Positions 24,334 through 36,912 are shown, counted from the stretch's first letter. The stretch is DNA of 57,395 bases from Candolleomyces eurysporus (GCA_027579435.1 JANBPK010000793.1:1-57395), one strand, 5' to 3'. The notes: generated by a model from the letters alone, not told the origin. Made by a program: numbers and translations.

Positions 24334-26180
24334 ATGTTAAACTCTCCATCGTACGTCCCCTTCTCCCTTTCTCCTCCTCCCCCCATCTCTCAATCTGTTC
24401 GGCATTCCGATCAACAGAGGGGGCCCAAGCGGGAACCTCCCCCCGCAATCCGGTTCGTTTTGGGGCAAGTTCAAGCAAAAGCCAAAGGAGCCAGATCCAC
24501 CGAGCAATCCTCAGCAGATGGCCGTCGCACGCACGAGGCTCCTCACCCTCGTCTTCGGTGATATGGAGACCATTCGAGTCGTAAGCCTCATTAGCACTTC
24601 ATTAATATCTGTCACTCGTCTCAACTAGCCGACCCCTGCAGCTCCCTAATAGCTTCGTGGTACGCCTCCTCCATCTCCTCCCTTGGCTCGCAGTCCGCTC
24701 ACAGCTCCCAGGAACTGGATGCTCTTGCGCGGGATTGGACCAAGCCACCTCCAGATGCCATCTTCACCCTCCGAGTTCCGGTCGAGTTTGCCTCCTTCCA
24801 GGCAGCGGTGCGTCGATCCCTTCACCGACCGTTGAGAATGCTGTTAATCCCTTCCTCCAGCGTCTCGTGTCTGGTCCCTTTATCTATGTATGTCCCAACC
24901 ACCCTCTTTCCTGCAGCGATTTTGCTGAAAGCCATCTAGCTAACGGGTGAGGACTCCTTCCAAATCGCTACCATGGGGATCCAAGGGCTCCGGGTCGAAA
25001 TTGTGAGCGATGCACCACCCCCGCCAGACGATCCACCGTGAGTGTTTGCTTTCTGTTTCGGTTGTTCCCTTGCTCACCGTTTGCACTCATAGCCCACCAC
25101 CGTGAGTTCTTGTCTCTCGTACCGAGCATCTCAGCTCAACGTCCATCAGACCCCCTCCCATACTGGAAATGCCTGCTTCCTTCAACTTGGAACTCACGCC
25201 CGGCCAGTTCGTCGCCCTCGACGTCGAAGTTATTTCTGACGAACTCGACATGGCTCGCATGGAAGATGGAACCACAGTCGATGGTCAGTTTTGGGGCTGT
25301 CTCGATATCGTTCACCAAGGCGACACCCACAAGATGGATTTCAGTGGCACACGACTTCCACCAAACGATGTCTTCACGCCCGATTTCATGCTCGACTCCA
25401 AGATCCTGAGTAAACTCGCCCTTGCTACTAAACCTCCCATGGCCAAATGCAGTCTCGCCATCCTCGCCCCCACATCCGTCTACTGCGAGGTCATACTCTC
25501 ATTCTCCCCATTATGGAAGATAGGAACAACGTGGCCAATGGGCGAAAACATCGAGGAGAACAAGGTCAAGTATTTCGTTCGCGTGCATCCTGGGGGTGCG
25601 CTTGAGAATATTGAACAGCAAGTCGTCACGACCGCCGTTTATTACGAGGCGATGTGAGTGCCACAAGTTTCTTGACGAGTACCTTATTCACTTTACTAGA
25701 CCCGAACCAGGGATGGTAGATCCGCTTGAATTCGTCGCTCCGCGGAACAGCTTTGCGATGTCGTACAGAGATTTTATCCCACATCTAAACAACGTACTGG
25801 ACCAGCTTGGGATGTCAATCCATGCCAGGACGGTGTTCGTAAAGTAGGCAATTATGATGCTCATCTCACTTCATCCGCTAACTATCTGCAGCAACAACCT
25901 CTCCTTGTTCGCTGGGCACAAGAACATCGCTTACCGTCTACTCTCCCCTGGCAAGATCGCAGCCGCCATCGATATCACGGTCACACAAGATCCTTGCATC
26001 TTCACCCGGATATTCTTGATTTGGCGCGGCGTCTCTGATGAAGAAATGGGCAACTTTGCCGAATCTGGAGAGAAGGAGGCCAACACGTACAACTGGCGCG
26101 AGGTGATCGGCTGGTCCGAAGATTCTAAAGACTCGACAATGTTCAGAGTGTTGGAGACGTCGATATTAGAGCTATTCTAA
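24334..26180 (+). CDS. conserved-looking protein of unknown function
   Basis: I do not recognise this family. The start MLNSPS is joined by an intron (24351-24417) to GGPSGNLPPQSGSFWGKFKQ and VARTRLLTLVF. Later exons give DALARDWTKPPPDAIFTLRV, RLVSGPFIY (after a 53-base intron beginning GTGCGT), LTGEDSFQIATMGIQGLRVEI, then a proline run. A long exon follows, SFNLELTPGQFVALDVEVIS with DGTTVDGQFWGCLDIVHQGD. The end reads RNSFAMSYRDFIPHLNNVLDQ and RVLETSILELF. No signal peptide, membrane helix or catalytic motif is obvious. Alternating strands suggest beta-rich domains. Exon limits in the first 500 bases are inferred from phase. It could be a basidiomycete-restricted gene. Confidence 0.7.
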
Positions 26181-26566
26181 GTTTTCGGACACCCCATCCT
26201 ATCTATCCTTTCTTTTCTTCTCATCATCTTTTTTCTTGCAATGATCTTGTCTCCCCTGATGTAGCCATATCTCTCACTTTTTCTTTGATTTGAAATACCT
26301 ACCTTACGATCCGTTTTGAGACATACCCTGACTTGCTATACATACCTTTCTGGCTGCCTGGTGCGTTTTCCGGTTCTGCTGCTTTTCTTGTTTATTTCAT
26401 TCCCTCTCTGTAGTAGCTACTGTAATACATAGTCTCGTTCTCTGGGATGTGACAGGGAAACGTGACCGTGACTCACGTGAAAGTGACGGATCGCTCCATG
26501 TCAGTCACGTCGTCTCGGGACCGCGTTGGCACAGTTTCGTGTCTGTCTAGTGTTTTGTCCACCACC
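26181..26566. promoter_or_regulatory. 3' region of the unknown gene and CMR1 promoter with CACGTG
   Basis: These 386 bases begin with a T-rich 3' untranslated-type stretch (26200-26400). The last 120 bases hold CACGTG at 26474-26479, 88 bases before the CMR1 start codon, beside further CACGT half-sites. No additional gene is visible. Confidence 0.45.
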
Positions 26567-28829
26567 ATGTCAAGCCTATCGCAATAGTATGTCCAATTCG
26601 CTCTCTCTCCAATAATCATTATGACTCTAAAACGTTCCACAGCGAAATAGAGCGCGAAGCTAATATTGCTCGCAATAGACTGCTGTTGGAGCAGCTAGAG
26701 CTCAAGCAGGCGGTGGAAGGCATCGCTCCACCCAAGCCGAAAGCCAAGTCTGCTGCGGCCAAACCTATACAGCCGGCCAAGAGAGAGAAGAGGAAGAGAG
26801 AGCTTGAAGAGGTGCAGCCCCGTCGGTCGTCGGCGCGCCTCAGGAAGACCGTCGTTGACCCTAATGAGACTCCGGCGAAGAGGAGGAAGCGGGAGGTGCG
26901 TTGCCACAATTATCCATTCATTCATTTATTTTTTTACCCGTCGATTTGTTGCTAATATATGAATTTTTTTGGTTTTTTGTAGAAGGAGGAAGAAGAGGAG
27001 CGTCTCCGTGAAGAACAAGAGAAGCTTGAGAGAGAGGAAGCCGCTCGCCAGGCCCAGCGACCGCGTCATAACAAGCTCGACCTTATCTCGCTTGTCGAGC
27101 ACGGGCCTGAAGAGATAGCTAGCTTGTCTAAATCTATGGAGGCTATACCCAAGGAATCTACGCAACGCATCGGGGATTTTGATGACTTTGCGTTTGAGGA
27201 TAGTAAGGAGGATGAGCGGGCGTTGGCAGACTTGAAGGAGAGGATGGGTAAGCTTGTTGTGCATGCTCGGGCGAAGGTGACGAAGAGCCGGGTGTACTGT
27301 GCTGCGTACCATCCGGAGGTTACGAAGGACCTTATTTTCTTTGGAGGTAAGGTCTATCTACCTATTTCTGGTGTTGAAGCAATGGTGGCTAAACTAACTT
27401 GCTTGGGGGTCTTCCACAGACAAGGAAGGAGCTATTGGAATTTGGGATGCTCGTGCACCACCGGACGAGAACGAGGATGACGATGGGGAAGCTGCGAATG
27501 AAGACAGGGAAGGTGGCAAGTACTGGCGTATACAGCTGCACTGGCCTGCAAATGCCAAGTCGTCGGTTTCTAGCATCAAGATTGACCCCATAGACTCTCA
27601 CAATGTACGTCCCTGATTACTGAAACTGTTCTGTATACTCACCCTGCACCTAGATATATACAACTTCATACGACACAACAGTTCGCAGCCTCTCGTTCAC
27701 GACAGGCGAATCACGAGAACTATTCTCTTCGGACAACTTGGTCTGTTGCTTGGACGTTGCGCCTTCCGGTAACGACATATGGCTTTCAGACAGTCTTGGT
27801 TGGGCGACCCACCTCGACCCTCGAGAATCAAAGTCGAAAGCGAGGAGTTATGGGCTCTCTGATAATAAGATTGGAACGATTAGCATCAACCCTACGCGCC
27901 CCAATTTCATTTGCACTGCAAGCAACAGTCGCTTCGTAAAGTGTGTACCCGTCTTTCTTCTATGATTCTCGTATGCTGAACTTTTCTTCTCTCTTCACAG
28001 GGTCTGGGATGTAAGAAAGCTAGGAGACATAGTTGCAGAGCTAGGAGATGATTCCTCAGCGACCACTATTGATTTCCACGCTGAAACTTTGACCGAGTAC
28101 ATGGAGTCCGAAAAGGGTTGTGGAAGTATGCGAGCCGAATACCAGCATAACAAGTCGGCTACTGCTGCATTTTGGGATCCTCGAGGGCGTCAAATTCTCA
28201 GTACAAGCTATGATGATAGACTACGTTGTAAGTGTCCTGGTGGCTTTCCTGTTCTATCGTTGACAATGCTGACGTTACTCTTTGTACAGTGTGGAACCTG
28301 GATGCCGCGTCGCTTGAGAATAGCGACCCCTTCAAATCTTTCCAACCCTTCAGCCAGGTCAAGCACAATTGCCAGACTGTGAGTCCTTTCGTCGTCGTCG
28401 TCGCTCTGCAGATGAGCTCGTTCTGATGCATGTGATGTGTTCGTTTATTCCTCAGGGTAAATGGGTGACACTGCTCAAGGCACAGTGGTCCCGAAACCCA
28501 GATGTCTATCCTCACTTTACAGTACGTACCCGAACTCAGGCATGCACTTCGGGCATATATTCTAACTGCCCTATTCGTTAGATTGGGAATATGAACCATT
28601 CACTCGATATCTATACCTGCAAAGGGGATTTGGTCACGCGCTTGGCTGATTCGAGACGGTATGTGATGCTTGCTTTTTAGCGTTCGTTCACCCAGTGCTA
28701 ACGTTAGTTGTGTACAGGATAACTGCCGTGCAAGCTGTTACTTGCTCTCATCCAAGCATCGTCGAGCGGGTCGTGTCAGGGAATGCTACTGGCAGATGTG
28801 TTCTCTGGGCCCCAGAGGATCTAGAGTAG
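26567..28829 (+). CDS. CMR1: CMR1/WDR76-like WD40 DNA-damage-binding protein
   Basis: Nuclear WD40 protein; the yeast homologue binds damaged or replicating DNA and concentrates in stress-induced nuclear foci, and vertebrate WDR76 acts similarly. A tiny first exon encodes MSSLSQ, and the intron at 26587-26642 joins it to EIEREANIARNRLLLEQ, the family's conserved N-terminal helix. A Lys/Arg-rich segment (RSSARLRKTV, PAKRRKRE) is a nuclear-signal candidate. The propeller carries RVYCAAYHPEVTKDLIFFG, KEGAIGIWDARAP, HNIYTTSYDTTVRSL and KVWDVRKLG, and finishes GNATGRCVLWAPEDLE. Introns are short and phase-consistent. Its stop is 113 bases from that of CSM3. Confidence 0.92.
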
Positions 28830-28942
28830 GCAATCATAGAGATCTATCTGCACGCACACGTCGTAGTCGGTCATTGTATCTTATTGATTCTTAGTGGATC
28901 ATGTATTTCTCGAATTATTTTAATTTTATGCTGGATGGTTAC

Positions 28943-30328
28943 TCAAAGATACATATCGTCCCAATCATCAGGGTTGACAGAATCTTGTGGAGGTGGTGGC
29001 GGTGGTGGACGCGGCGGGCTAGGTTGCGGTACGGTGTCTGGTCCTGCTTTTGCATTGGCAGACTCCCTGGCCACTTCATCAACAATGTCCCACATATCTT
29101 GATCTCCATCGTCCATCGGCACTTCCTTGGGTGGAGGAGGTTTAGAAGTTGCATTCATTTCTAGGTCCGCGCCCATATCGTCCAGTGCGGCCCAGAACCC
29201 GTCGTCTTCGTCAATGCTAGTCGGATCAGTTGACACGGTCGCCTTGGACGTAGATGAAGAAATTCCTGCTGATCTACTGTTAGCCGATTCTTGTTCTTCT
29301 CGCAACAAAGTGTCGAGATCGTCGTCGAAAATATCGTCGACGTCGTACTCGGAGGCCGAGGTAGAGGGTCGCGAGGGGGGCGGAGATGAACTTCGAGAAT
29401 CGTGGCCAGGCCCTTCGCCGCCTTCCCTGCTGGCTTCCGGTTGACTGGGTTGCCGGGTATCTGTTTCCATGTCTTCGTCTTCGTCTTCATCGTCCCGGTG
29501 TGTTACTCCTTTCGCCTCGTCCCTCCATACGGATAGTGCAACCTAGAACTATTCGTAAGGCTTGAAATTAGACCAAGTAGGGCTGGGTGACATACTTGCA
29601 TACGCTTCGAATGGCACAGTTTCTCTACCCGGGAGACTGTGTCGCGAAACTGGGTTTTGGGGTACATTTTATGGCTCCAGAATTGGTAGATCCCAAGGAG
29701 GCGATTCAAGTCGGACGCCTAACGAACAGAGTGTCAGATACGAGCTGTAGAGATGGAGATAGATACATACTTCGTGCCCTTTTCCTTTGACCTTGAAATC
29801 CTTTACATCCTTGATGAGTTGAGGAAAGCCTGTGGGCCCAAGCAACAAGCCCTCATTGAGTAACATCGGCCTCCGTTTCGGTTTCTTCTCGCCATCTTCG
29901 TCATCCCTGCCCTTGCCTTTTCCTTTGCTTCCAGTTCCAGTATCACGACTGGGCGAGCTGCTGGGCAAAATTTGATGCGGTGTGAGTGTAGGACGGGATG
30001 CTTGGTATTCCGCCTCCATCTGTCGCTCCAGTTCGTCGGCATTGACCACCTTGAGCGGTTTCATGGGTGCGACGTCGTCAATGTCGTCTATCCCATCGAA
30101 TATCGCGTCGATGTCAATGTCCTTGTCGGGCTGTTGGCGCGTGGTTCGACGCGAGGTGGTTGGGGCATCTTCATCGTCAGACCCTCCAGGTAAGAACAGT
30201 GATTGGCGCGCCCTCTTCGCCGGACGCGGGGAGTCTTCTGCATCCGAGTCTTCTAGCGGTGTTTTAAAGCGCTTTGGGATCTCTTCGACGACGGGGTCGT
30301 CCCAGAGGGAGTCGATGGCGGAGGACAT
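28943..30328 (-). CDS. CSM3: replication fork protection complex subunit Csm3/Swi3/TIPIN
   Basis: Works with Tof1/Timeless to stabilise stalled replication forks and activate the checkpoint. The N-terminus MSSAIDSLWDDPVVEEI is followed by an acidic region with the aspartate-rich IDIDAIFDGIDDIDDV. The Swi3 domain reads LLLGPTGFPQLIKDVKDFK, then after an intron SDLNRLLGIYQFWSHKMYPK and FRDTVSRVEKLCHSKRMQ. The C-terminal tail is long, acidic and serine-rich with a proline run, ending DSVNPDDWDDMYL. Introns fit between 29580 and 29770. The tail is longer than in yeasts but typical of basidiomycetes. It is divergent from NTM1. Confidence 0.92.
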
Positions 30329-30451
30329 GGTCGTTGGCAGCTGGAACGCGTTGTTGGCGCGTGTTTGGGCGACGCGACTTGGGCCCTAATTAAGCGCAGC
30401 ACGTGATGCATCCTCCTTCAATCCTTCAGCAATTTCCTTGAATCCTCAGCC
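30329..30451. promoter_or_regulatory. divergent promoter CSM3 / NTM1 with CACGTG
   Basis: A 123-base gap between two start codons on opposite strands. CACGTG lies at 30400-30405, 47 bases from the NTM1 start and 72 from that of CSM3, so one site could serve both. Function is inferred. Confidence 0.45.
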
Positions 30452-31475
30452 ATGGTGGAGCAGCCAAATACCCAAGAGGGCATCGAATATTGGGAAGCTC
30501 AGCCAGCCACCTACGATGGAGTCTTGGGCGGATTTGGCACTGGGGTAAGTCCACTTTCCCCCNTTTTTTTCAACCCCCTTCATGATTGAAATTCAAAGTC
30601 TCTTCCTCGCATCGAATCTCTGGGTTCGCGTCTATTTCTTCTAGGATTATATCCAGAGCTATCAACCGTCCCATCCTCATACAAACCTCTCAAGCAAGCC
30701 GAGCATCCAAGACGCGTCCGAGCCCTTGATGTCGGCGCAGGCGTGGGTCGCGTAACCTCCGACACCCTGCTCCCCCTCGTATCGGACGTCGTCCTGCTCG
30801 AACCAGTGGAGCCTTTCGTACAAGAGGCCCTCAAAAGGGTGCGATCCGGCGCCTCCCCCTCGTCCGAAAACCAAAATAGCTCCTCCACCTCCACCACCNN
30901 NTCCCCCTGGGCAGNCCTCGCGGATCAGTCTAAAAGCGTCACCGTCCTCCAAGGCACTCTGCAAGAATTCGACCCACTCAACCCGCACCACGCGAAATTC
31001 CTGGATCGCGTCGGATACCAGCCCCCCCGCCCCGCGGACGATATCCGCGCGGGGTTCGATATCATCTGGTGCCAGTGGTGTTTGGGCCATCTGGGCGATA
31101 GCGATCTCGNCGCGTTTTTCAAGAGGAGCAAGGCCGCTTTGAAGCAGGACAACCCNAGNAGCCTCATCGTCGTAAAGGAGAACCTTTGCCCTGATCTGGA
31201 ATCTGGGTTGCCGAATACTGTGTTCGATGAGCAGGACTCGAGTTTGACCCGGTATGATGAGCTTTTGGCAGTGGGAGGTTCCGGTGCTGATGCTTCGTCC
31301 CGTAGTTCGGATCTTGCTTGGAAGGCCCTCTTCAAGGAAGCTGGATTGAAAGTGATACGAGAAAAAGTCCAAGAGGGGCTCCCTGCAGGGCTCTTTGAGG
31401 TCAAAATGTATGTGAACTTTCCCTCTATCATCGAGAATAGTCCCTCATTCATCTCCAAGGTATGCTCTCCGATAA
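30452..31475 (+). CDS. TAE1: protein alpha-N-terminal methyltransferase (NTM1/TAE1)
   Basis: Methylates the alpha-amino group of proteins that start X-Pro-Lys, notably ribosomal proteins. The start MVEQPNTQEGIEYWE and YDGVLGGFGTG match the family. Then come RALDVGAGVGRVT (SAM motif I), VLLEPVEPFVQEAL, DIIWCQWCLGHLGDSDL and LIVVKENLC. An insert of about 30 Ser/Thr-rich residues near 30850-30930, partly masked by NNN, is not usual. The first intron starts at 30547. A terminal intron (31408-31459) joins AAAAT to GTATGCTCTCCGATAA, giving the conserved ending VKMYALR. Reading through without splicing would give an unrelated tail. Confidence 0.92.
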
Positions 31476-31638
31476 AAAATGCGTGAAATTCCATTGGTCT
31501 GGATGTAAACAAAGTGGGCATTACAATACATGAAAGCACAGAATACGGTATACTCGTACGACAAGTGAATGAACGAATGAATGGATGATACAACTCTATA
31601 ATACAAAGCACAAAAAAGAAAGTGCGGGNAATGAGNTT

Positions 31639-32848
<1,210 letters not shown>

Positions 32849-33185
32849 GTTGGGGATGGGATGGGGGACGGAAGTGGTCGAGAGGATGAGCAAAAGCTGG
32901 TGTATATATAGCAGTCGGACGAATTTTCGACGTGCTGTGACCCTGAGTGATAAGCGAAATGACCGAAAATGTACGGACNACCCTAAATGGCGTGTTGACA
33001 GGCTGCAATCTCCTCTGCGCCATGTTATTTCACCGAAACAAATGTCCCCACACGGACTCCCGCCCTATTCCGGCTTCCTCTCTCCGAGTCTCACCATTTC
33101 TTGTGAAATCTCTATTGTATATTATTCTNAACCACGACTACAATCTAGAATGCCCATGGCCCAAGTACATCACGTTTGTCAGAAT
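32849..33185. promoter_or_regulatory. adenylate kinase promoter and COQ11 3' region
   Basis: These 337 bases separate two minus-strand genes. TATATATA at 32903-32910 is about 55 bases upstream of the adenylate kinase start codon and is a good TATA candidate. The rest is uninformative; no gene seen. Confidence 0.5.
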
Positions 33186-34472
33186 TTAGATACGACCAAA
33201 CGCTATTTCCGGGCTTTCGCCATCGGACTTCCAACCGATCAGCTCTCGCATGCGGTTCACTCCCACTACTCCTCGAACAGCGCTCTCCGAGTCGAGAGTG
33301 GCTACAATCGCCGCCGCGACCTGGTCAACATGGATAGGTGGAAGCGTCAAAGCGTTAGCAATAGACTCAAGTGGAGAGGAACTTCCGGACTCCGAAGAGG
33401 ATGCAGTGGTGGATGCCCCAAGAGAACGGAGTAGGTTCGAGGGCGTGGGGAGTGTTCGAGGCACTTTACGATGAATTGCTGCCGACAAATCAAGCACAGT
33501 AGCGATCGGTGTCGTCAGCGGCCTCAGGTGAGCATGATACACCAGGCCTGGTGTTATCTGCATGTCAGAATTTCTTTGCTGNAAACGGTTCGGAAGCACA
33601 TACTAGGTCGAATATAGACACCTCGATAATCAGGATTCAGCGACATCAATTCTTCGATACGCCGCTCGGCCTCCCGTTTCGTNTCAATGTACCGCGCAGG
33701 TATCACAGGTTGGAAGATGTCTTCTGCAGAGAGGTATACGAACGGGCGAGGCTTGTTCGGGGCGTCTCCAGCACTGGACGAGGACTTGACAAACTCTTCG
33801 CAGACGCGGATCGCTGAAANTTTGTTGATTAGCCGAGCCAAAGATAGGGCCTTGTGGGGTAGATAAGAGAGCGCTCACCAGAGTCTCGATTCAAACTCTC
33901 ATAAGTGACATGAGGTTCTTCCGCCACAACGCCACTGCGCAGCGGATTGCTATCTTTCCCAATACCAATCAAGCTTTTCAGCAAGCCTGGAAGGTCACCG
34001 TTCCTGANAGCNTGCTTGTAGGCACCATCTTCCAGCAGCGTGCCAAGGGTATGCACTACGCCACCAACTTCCGGAAGNAAGTGAGCAAAAGATTTAGGGT
34101 TCAAAGCGTCCCCCTTCTGCCAGTTNACCTGTCCGAAANATTTTTTCAATCTTCGGCCGCTNTANCTTTTGAATGGCTGCGCTCCGTCACCTTAGCCGTC
34201 CATGATGGACTGTGACCTTTGGGTGTTCGATATGGTCGACCCGACGAGCTGGTGCATAGAAAGGTTGGTATTCTTCAGAATCCGCAGTANNCACAATCTC
34301 CACTCACCTCACACTAGTCACNTCAATACCCTTCGACAACGCTGCCCTGCANACCGCGGAGCCTAAAAGCTAGTTCTATTTTCACGGTCGACAGTCTGAG
34401 GAAGCAGGTANACCACTTGCCTATGAAGCCATTTCCGCCGACGACCAGTATCTTCTTTACNGCTGTGTTCAT
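33186..34472 (-). CDS. COQ11-like NAD(P)-binding mitochondrial protein
   Basis: Short-chain dehydrogenase-like protein of the atypical SDR group. It resembles yeast Coq11 (YLR290C), a component linked to the coenzyme Q synthome, and is related to complex I subunit NDUFA9. The start MNTAVKKILVVGGNGFIGK carries the GxxGxxG dinucleotide-binding loop. It continues QKGDALNPKSFAH, VVHTLGTLLEDGAYK, RPFVYLSAEDIFQPVIPARY and TKREAERRIEELM. After an intron come GLVYHAHLRPLTTPIATVLDLSA and LPPIHVDQVAAAIVATL, ending at 33186. Many Ns fall in the first exons around 34290-34400, so those splice sites are uncertain. Confidence 0.84.
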
Positions 34473-34926
34473 GGTTAGCGGGCACGCATCCGCGTCCGTC
34501 GTGGACCGTGTTNGAGTTGCAANNGGNAGAGGACGTCACCGCGTCGCGACCTGCGCGACTTTGCCGGGTTACCTAATATGCCCGGCTATACAAAAGGTCC
34601 CTCACGCACGGAANCCTTCACCAACGATCAATTTCTGTTACATCTACAAAGNTCTGGTCTATTCACATTCACATGAACAAAGGCAGGAGAATCATCGCCT
34701 ATCCAAGGCGGAAGAAAACGGTTGATGGAGGACGTCAAGCCCTCGTCTATGCAAGCGAAGAGGCCTAGATTCGGAATCTAAATAGATAAATAAAGGCGCG
34801 ACCTGGCGCGATTTCGAAAAAGACTTTGAAGCAGATGGCCGTGCATCAGAAAAGCAAGCTTGGCAATAANTATCTGTTGATGATGTCTCCTGGTCCTGAA
34901 GGCGGAGCGAATGGGAGGGAGAGGGC
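34473..34926. other. COQ11 promoter and 3' region of the RlpA-like gene
   Basis: A 454-base stretch with several Ns (about 34513-34527, 34614, 34652, 34870). A TATA-poor GC-rich half near COQ11 and a mixed half near the barrel-protein stop were all I could see; no coding frame shows family resemblance. Confidence 0.45.
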
Positions 34927-36106
34927 TCAGACATAGACCCAGGAAACTGAAGATAACCANNNGTTATTTGATCGTTCAGAGGAGAGGTACGAGATAGCAA
35001 ACTCACTGGGAACCATGCCCTCTTCAAGGGTTGCGATCTTCTTGAAGGCACCCTCAGACAGGTCAATCGAGTTCTTGTTTGCGCACGTGGGGCAAGCGTC
35101 CGCAATGGTCACCGTGACGCTCTAAACCATACTTCATCAGTCGCCAGGAGCTTCCAAATATCCGAGAGCGAAATCCACCTTCTGGTTTTTGGTGTTTGTA
35201 ATCTTGACTTGCTTTCCACATTCGGAAGAAACAGCTCCCAAATTGCCATACCGATTGCCGTCTGGAAACCCAAACAGGATTTTTTAGCAAGCTGGGCGAG
35301 TCTACGTCGAAANTGGGACGCACCGATGGCAGCGATCATCTCTCCGTCGCCATGAACTTTGCCACAAGCTCCTGCGACGCCGTTCTGATAATAGTACGTG
35401 GCACTGATGGAATGAAACCTTAGAGGATACTCTGGACACGCATCAAAGGGACGACGTACTATCCACCGGTGTTAGCCGTCCCGGCTCTCGAGCTTGTAGA
35501 TGCTGAATTCTGCGAAGAAGAAGCATCCGGCACCGGGTCGGGGGNGGCGGTAGACTTGGGGGAAGCAGCTACAACCTCAAGCGCAGGGCCAGGGGGAGAG
35601 GCNGGGGGCCTTGGGCGCGGCGACCGCAGTCGCAGCCGGGGCAGCTGCGGGGGCGGGGGTTGCGAGACGATCTTGGTCTTCTTCGTCATCGTCATTGCAA
35701 TCTTCTTCCTCTGCACCCCCGGAAGGTTCGGGTGCGGAAGCGGCAGAGGGGTTACATTGGACAGGGCGGCTTGAAAGCGACTCCTTGGCCTATAGGAGAG
35801 AGAAATGTCGGTCTAAGGAATCAGCAATGAGAAATTTATGGTCTTACGAGCAAAGGATNGCAGCACAGTTCGAAGAAAGCCGTGTCATGTTTATCCTGGC
35901 AGCCCAGCGCAAGATAACGAGAATGATAGCCGTCGTAATCCTAGATTGAGAAGCTGTCGGCAAATGAGGACAATTATGGGCTGAGAAGGCGTTACCTCTA
36001 GATAATCGGTAGACCAGCCAGCTGGGGGTGTCGCACGGGGAACAACGAGAGCAGAANCGGATGAAGCAGCGAGAGCCAATGCTGCGAACTTGGCGACTTG
36101 GAACAT
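34927..36106 (-). CDS. secreted RlpA-like double-psi beta-barrel (barwin/expansin-like) protein
   Basis: The start MFQVAKFAALALAAS is a signal peptide. After the first intron the mature part has DYDGYHSRYLALGCQDKHDT then FFELCC, a module common in fungal barrel proteins. A long acidic then Ala/Pro-rich linker follows; the N at 35603 breaks its frame and omitting it restores the reading. The barrel begins YATYYYQNGVAGACGKVHGDG and continues SECGKQVKITNTKNQK. It then reads SVTVTIADACPTCANKNSID with LSEGAFKKI, ending SWVYV at 34927. The conserved Asp in IADACPTC matches expansin/barwin-like folds. Likely cell-wall or extracellular; catalysis not shown. Confidence 0.86.
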
Positions 36107-36273
36107 GTTGTCAAGGATCGTTTCACAGGTGAAAGGGTTGAAAGCGATAGAGAAATAGCTAGACGATGACCAGCTTTTAAAGGAGGAGAAGAACTGTAAA
36201 CTGACAAGCTCAGAGTCAGTAATGCAGGACAGGCTTCTGAAACGAATGCACGAGGACGTACGGCGGAAGCTCT

Positions 36274-36278
36274 NNNNN
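36274..36278. other. assembly gap (NNNNN)
   Basis: Five consecutive undetermined bases, the longest run in the window; true length unknown. Confidence 0.95.
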
Positions 36279-36886
36279 GAAACGGAGAGGNAAAAGAGCG
36301 AAAGGAGAGTATGAAGGAGCAGGGGCCTCTAACGTTCAGCAAGGTTAACGTTCGAAGTACTTGTCAGACCCAGTCTTTCCAGGTCCGTGAGCTTCTCCCC
36401 CATTTTATACCTTTGCCCCAAGCCAGGTTCGTACGAAAGAAGCTAGTCCCCTTCTCCTGNAGGAACTGGAGGNCGGCAGGCATTGCAGCATATCGGTCTA
36501 CAATCGGTTGAAGAAGCTCCTGGTTGATATAGATACCCATTACGACGAGAATTGCGAATCGCAGCCCGAGTTTGGACCCTCGAAGAACCAGCCCTGAGGG
36601 GCATCACCATGTAGTCTGAAGAGGCTAAGCATCAAGTTGGGTCGCCAGATGCGGGATGGCTGAGAACCTCAGAGTTCATAATGATTTTGGGGGATGGAAG
36701 ATCCGACGTATTCCTCGGTATGCGGTATGCCTGCTCGATGAGATGAGGATTCAGAGGAATGGGCAGAGGTCCACCGGTCTCGCGCGTTTGACTGCTTGGC
36801 AGTCTCATCAACCAACCTATTTCGAGATGGCTGTGCATCTGTGTTCCATCGCCCAAGACCGTGACTTGTGACAACCTACAACTACA

Positions 36887-36907
36887 ACGACGACGACGAC
36901 GACGACG
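36887..36907 (+). repeat. (ACG)7 microsatellite in the SCAMP leader
   Basis: Seven perfect ACG units end five bases before the SCAMP start codon. If transcribed they belong to the 5' untranslated leader. Confidence 0.9.
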
Positions 36908-36912
36908 ACATC

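Larger units (their letters stand above)
36107..36912. other. divergent intergenic region RlpA-like / SCAMP with a gap
   Basis: At 806 bases this is the longest region without a gene, and it must hold the promoters of both neighbours. It contains an unsequenced NNNNN (36274-36278), several single Ns and the trinucleotide repeat at its right end. Short open frames at 36311-36511 and 36656-36871 show no resemblance to known proteins, and I do not call them genes. Confidence 0.55.

Noticed and set aside
36311..36871. Short open frames in the RlpA-like/SCAMP spacer
   Set aside because: Composition looks non-coding, they cross or neighbour Ns, and no family resemblance was seen.
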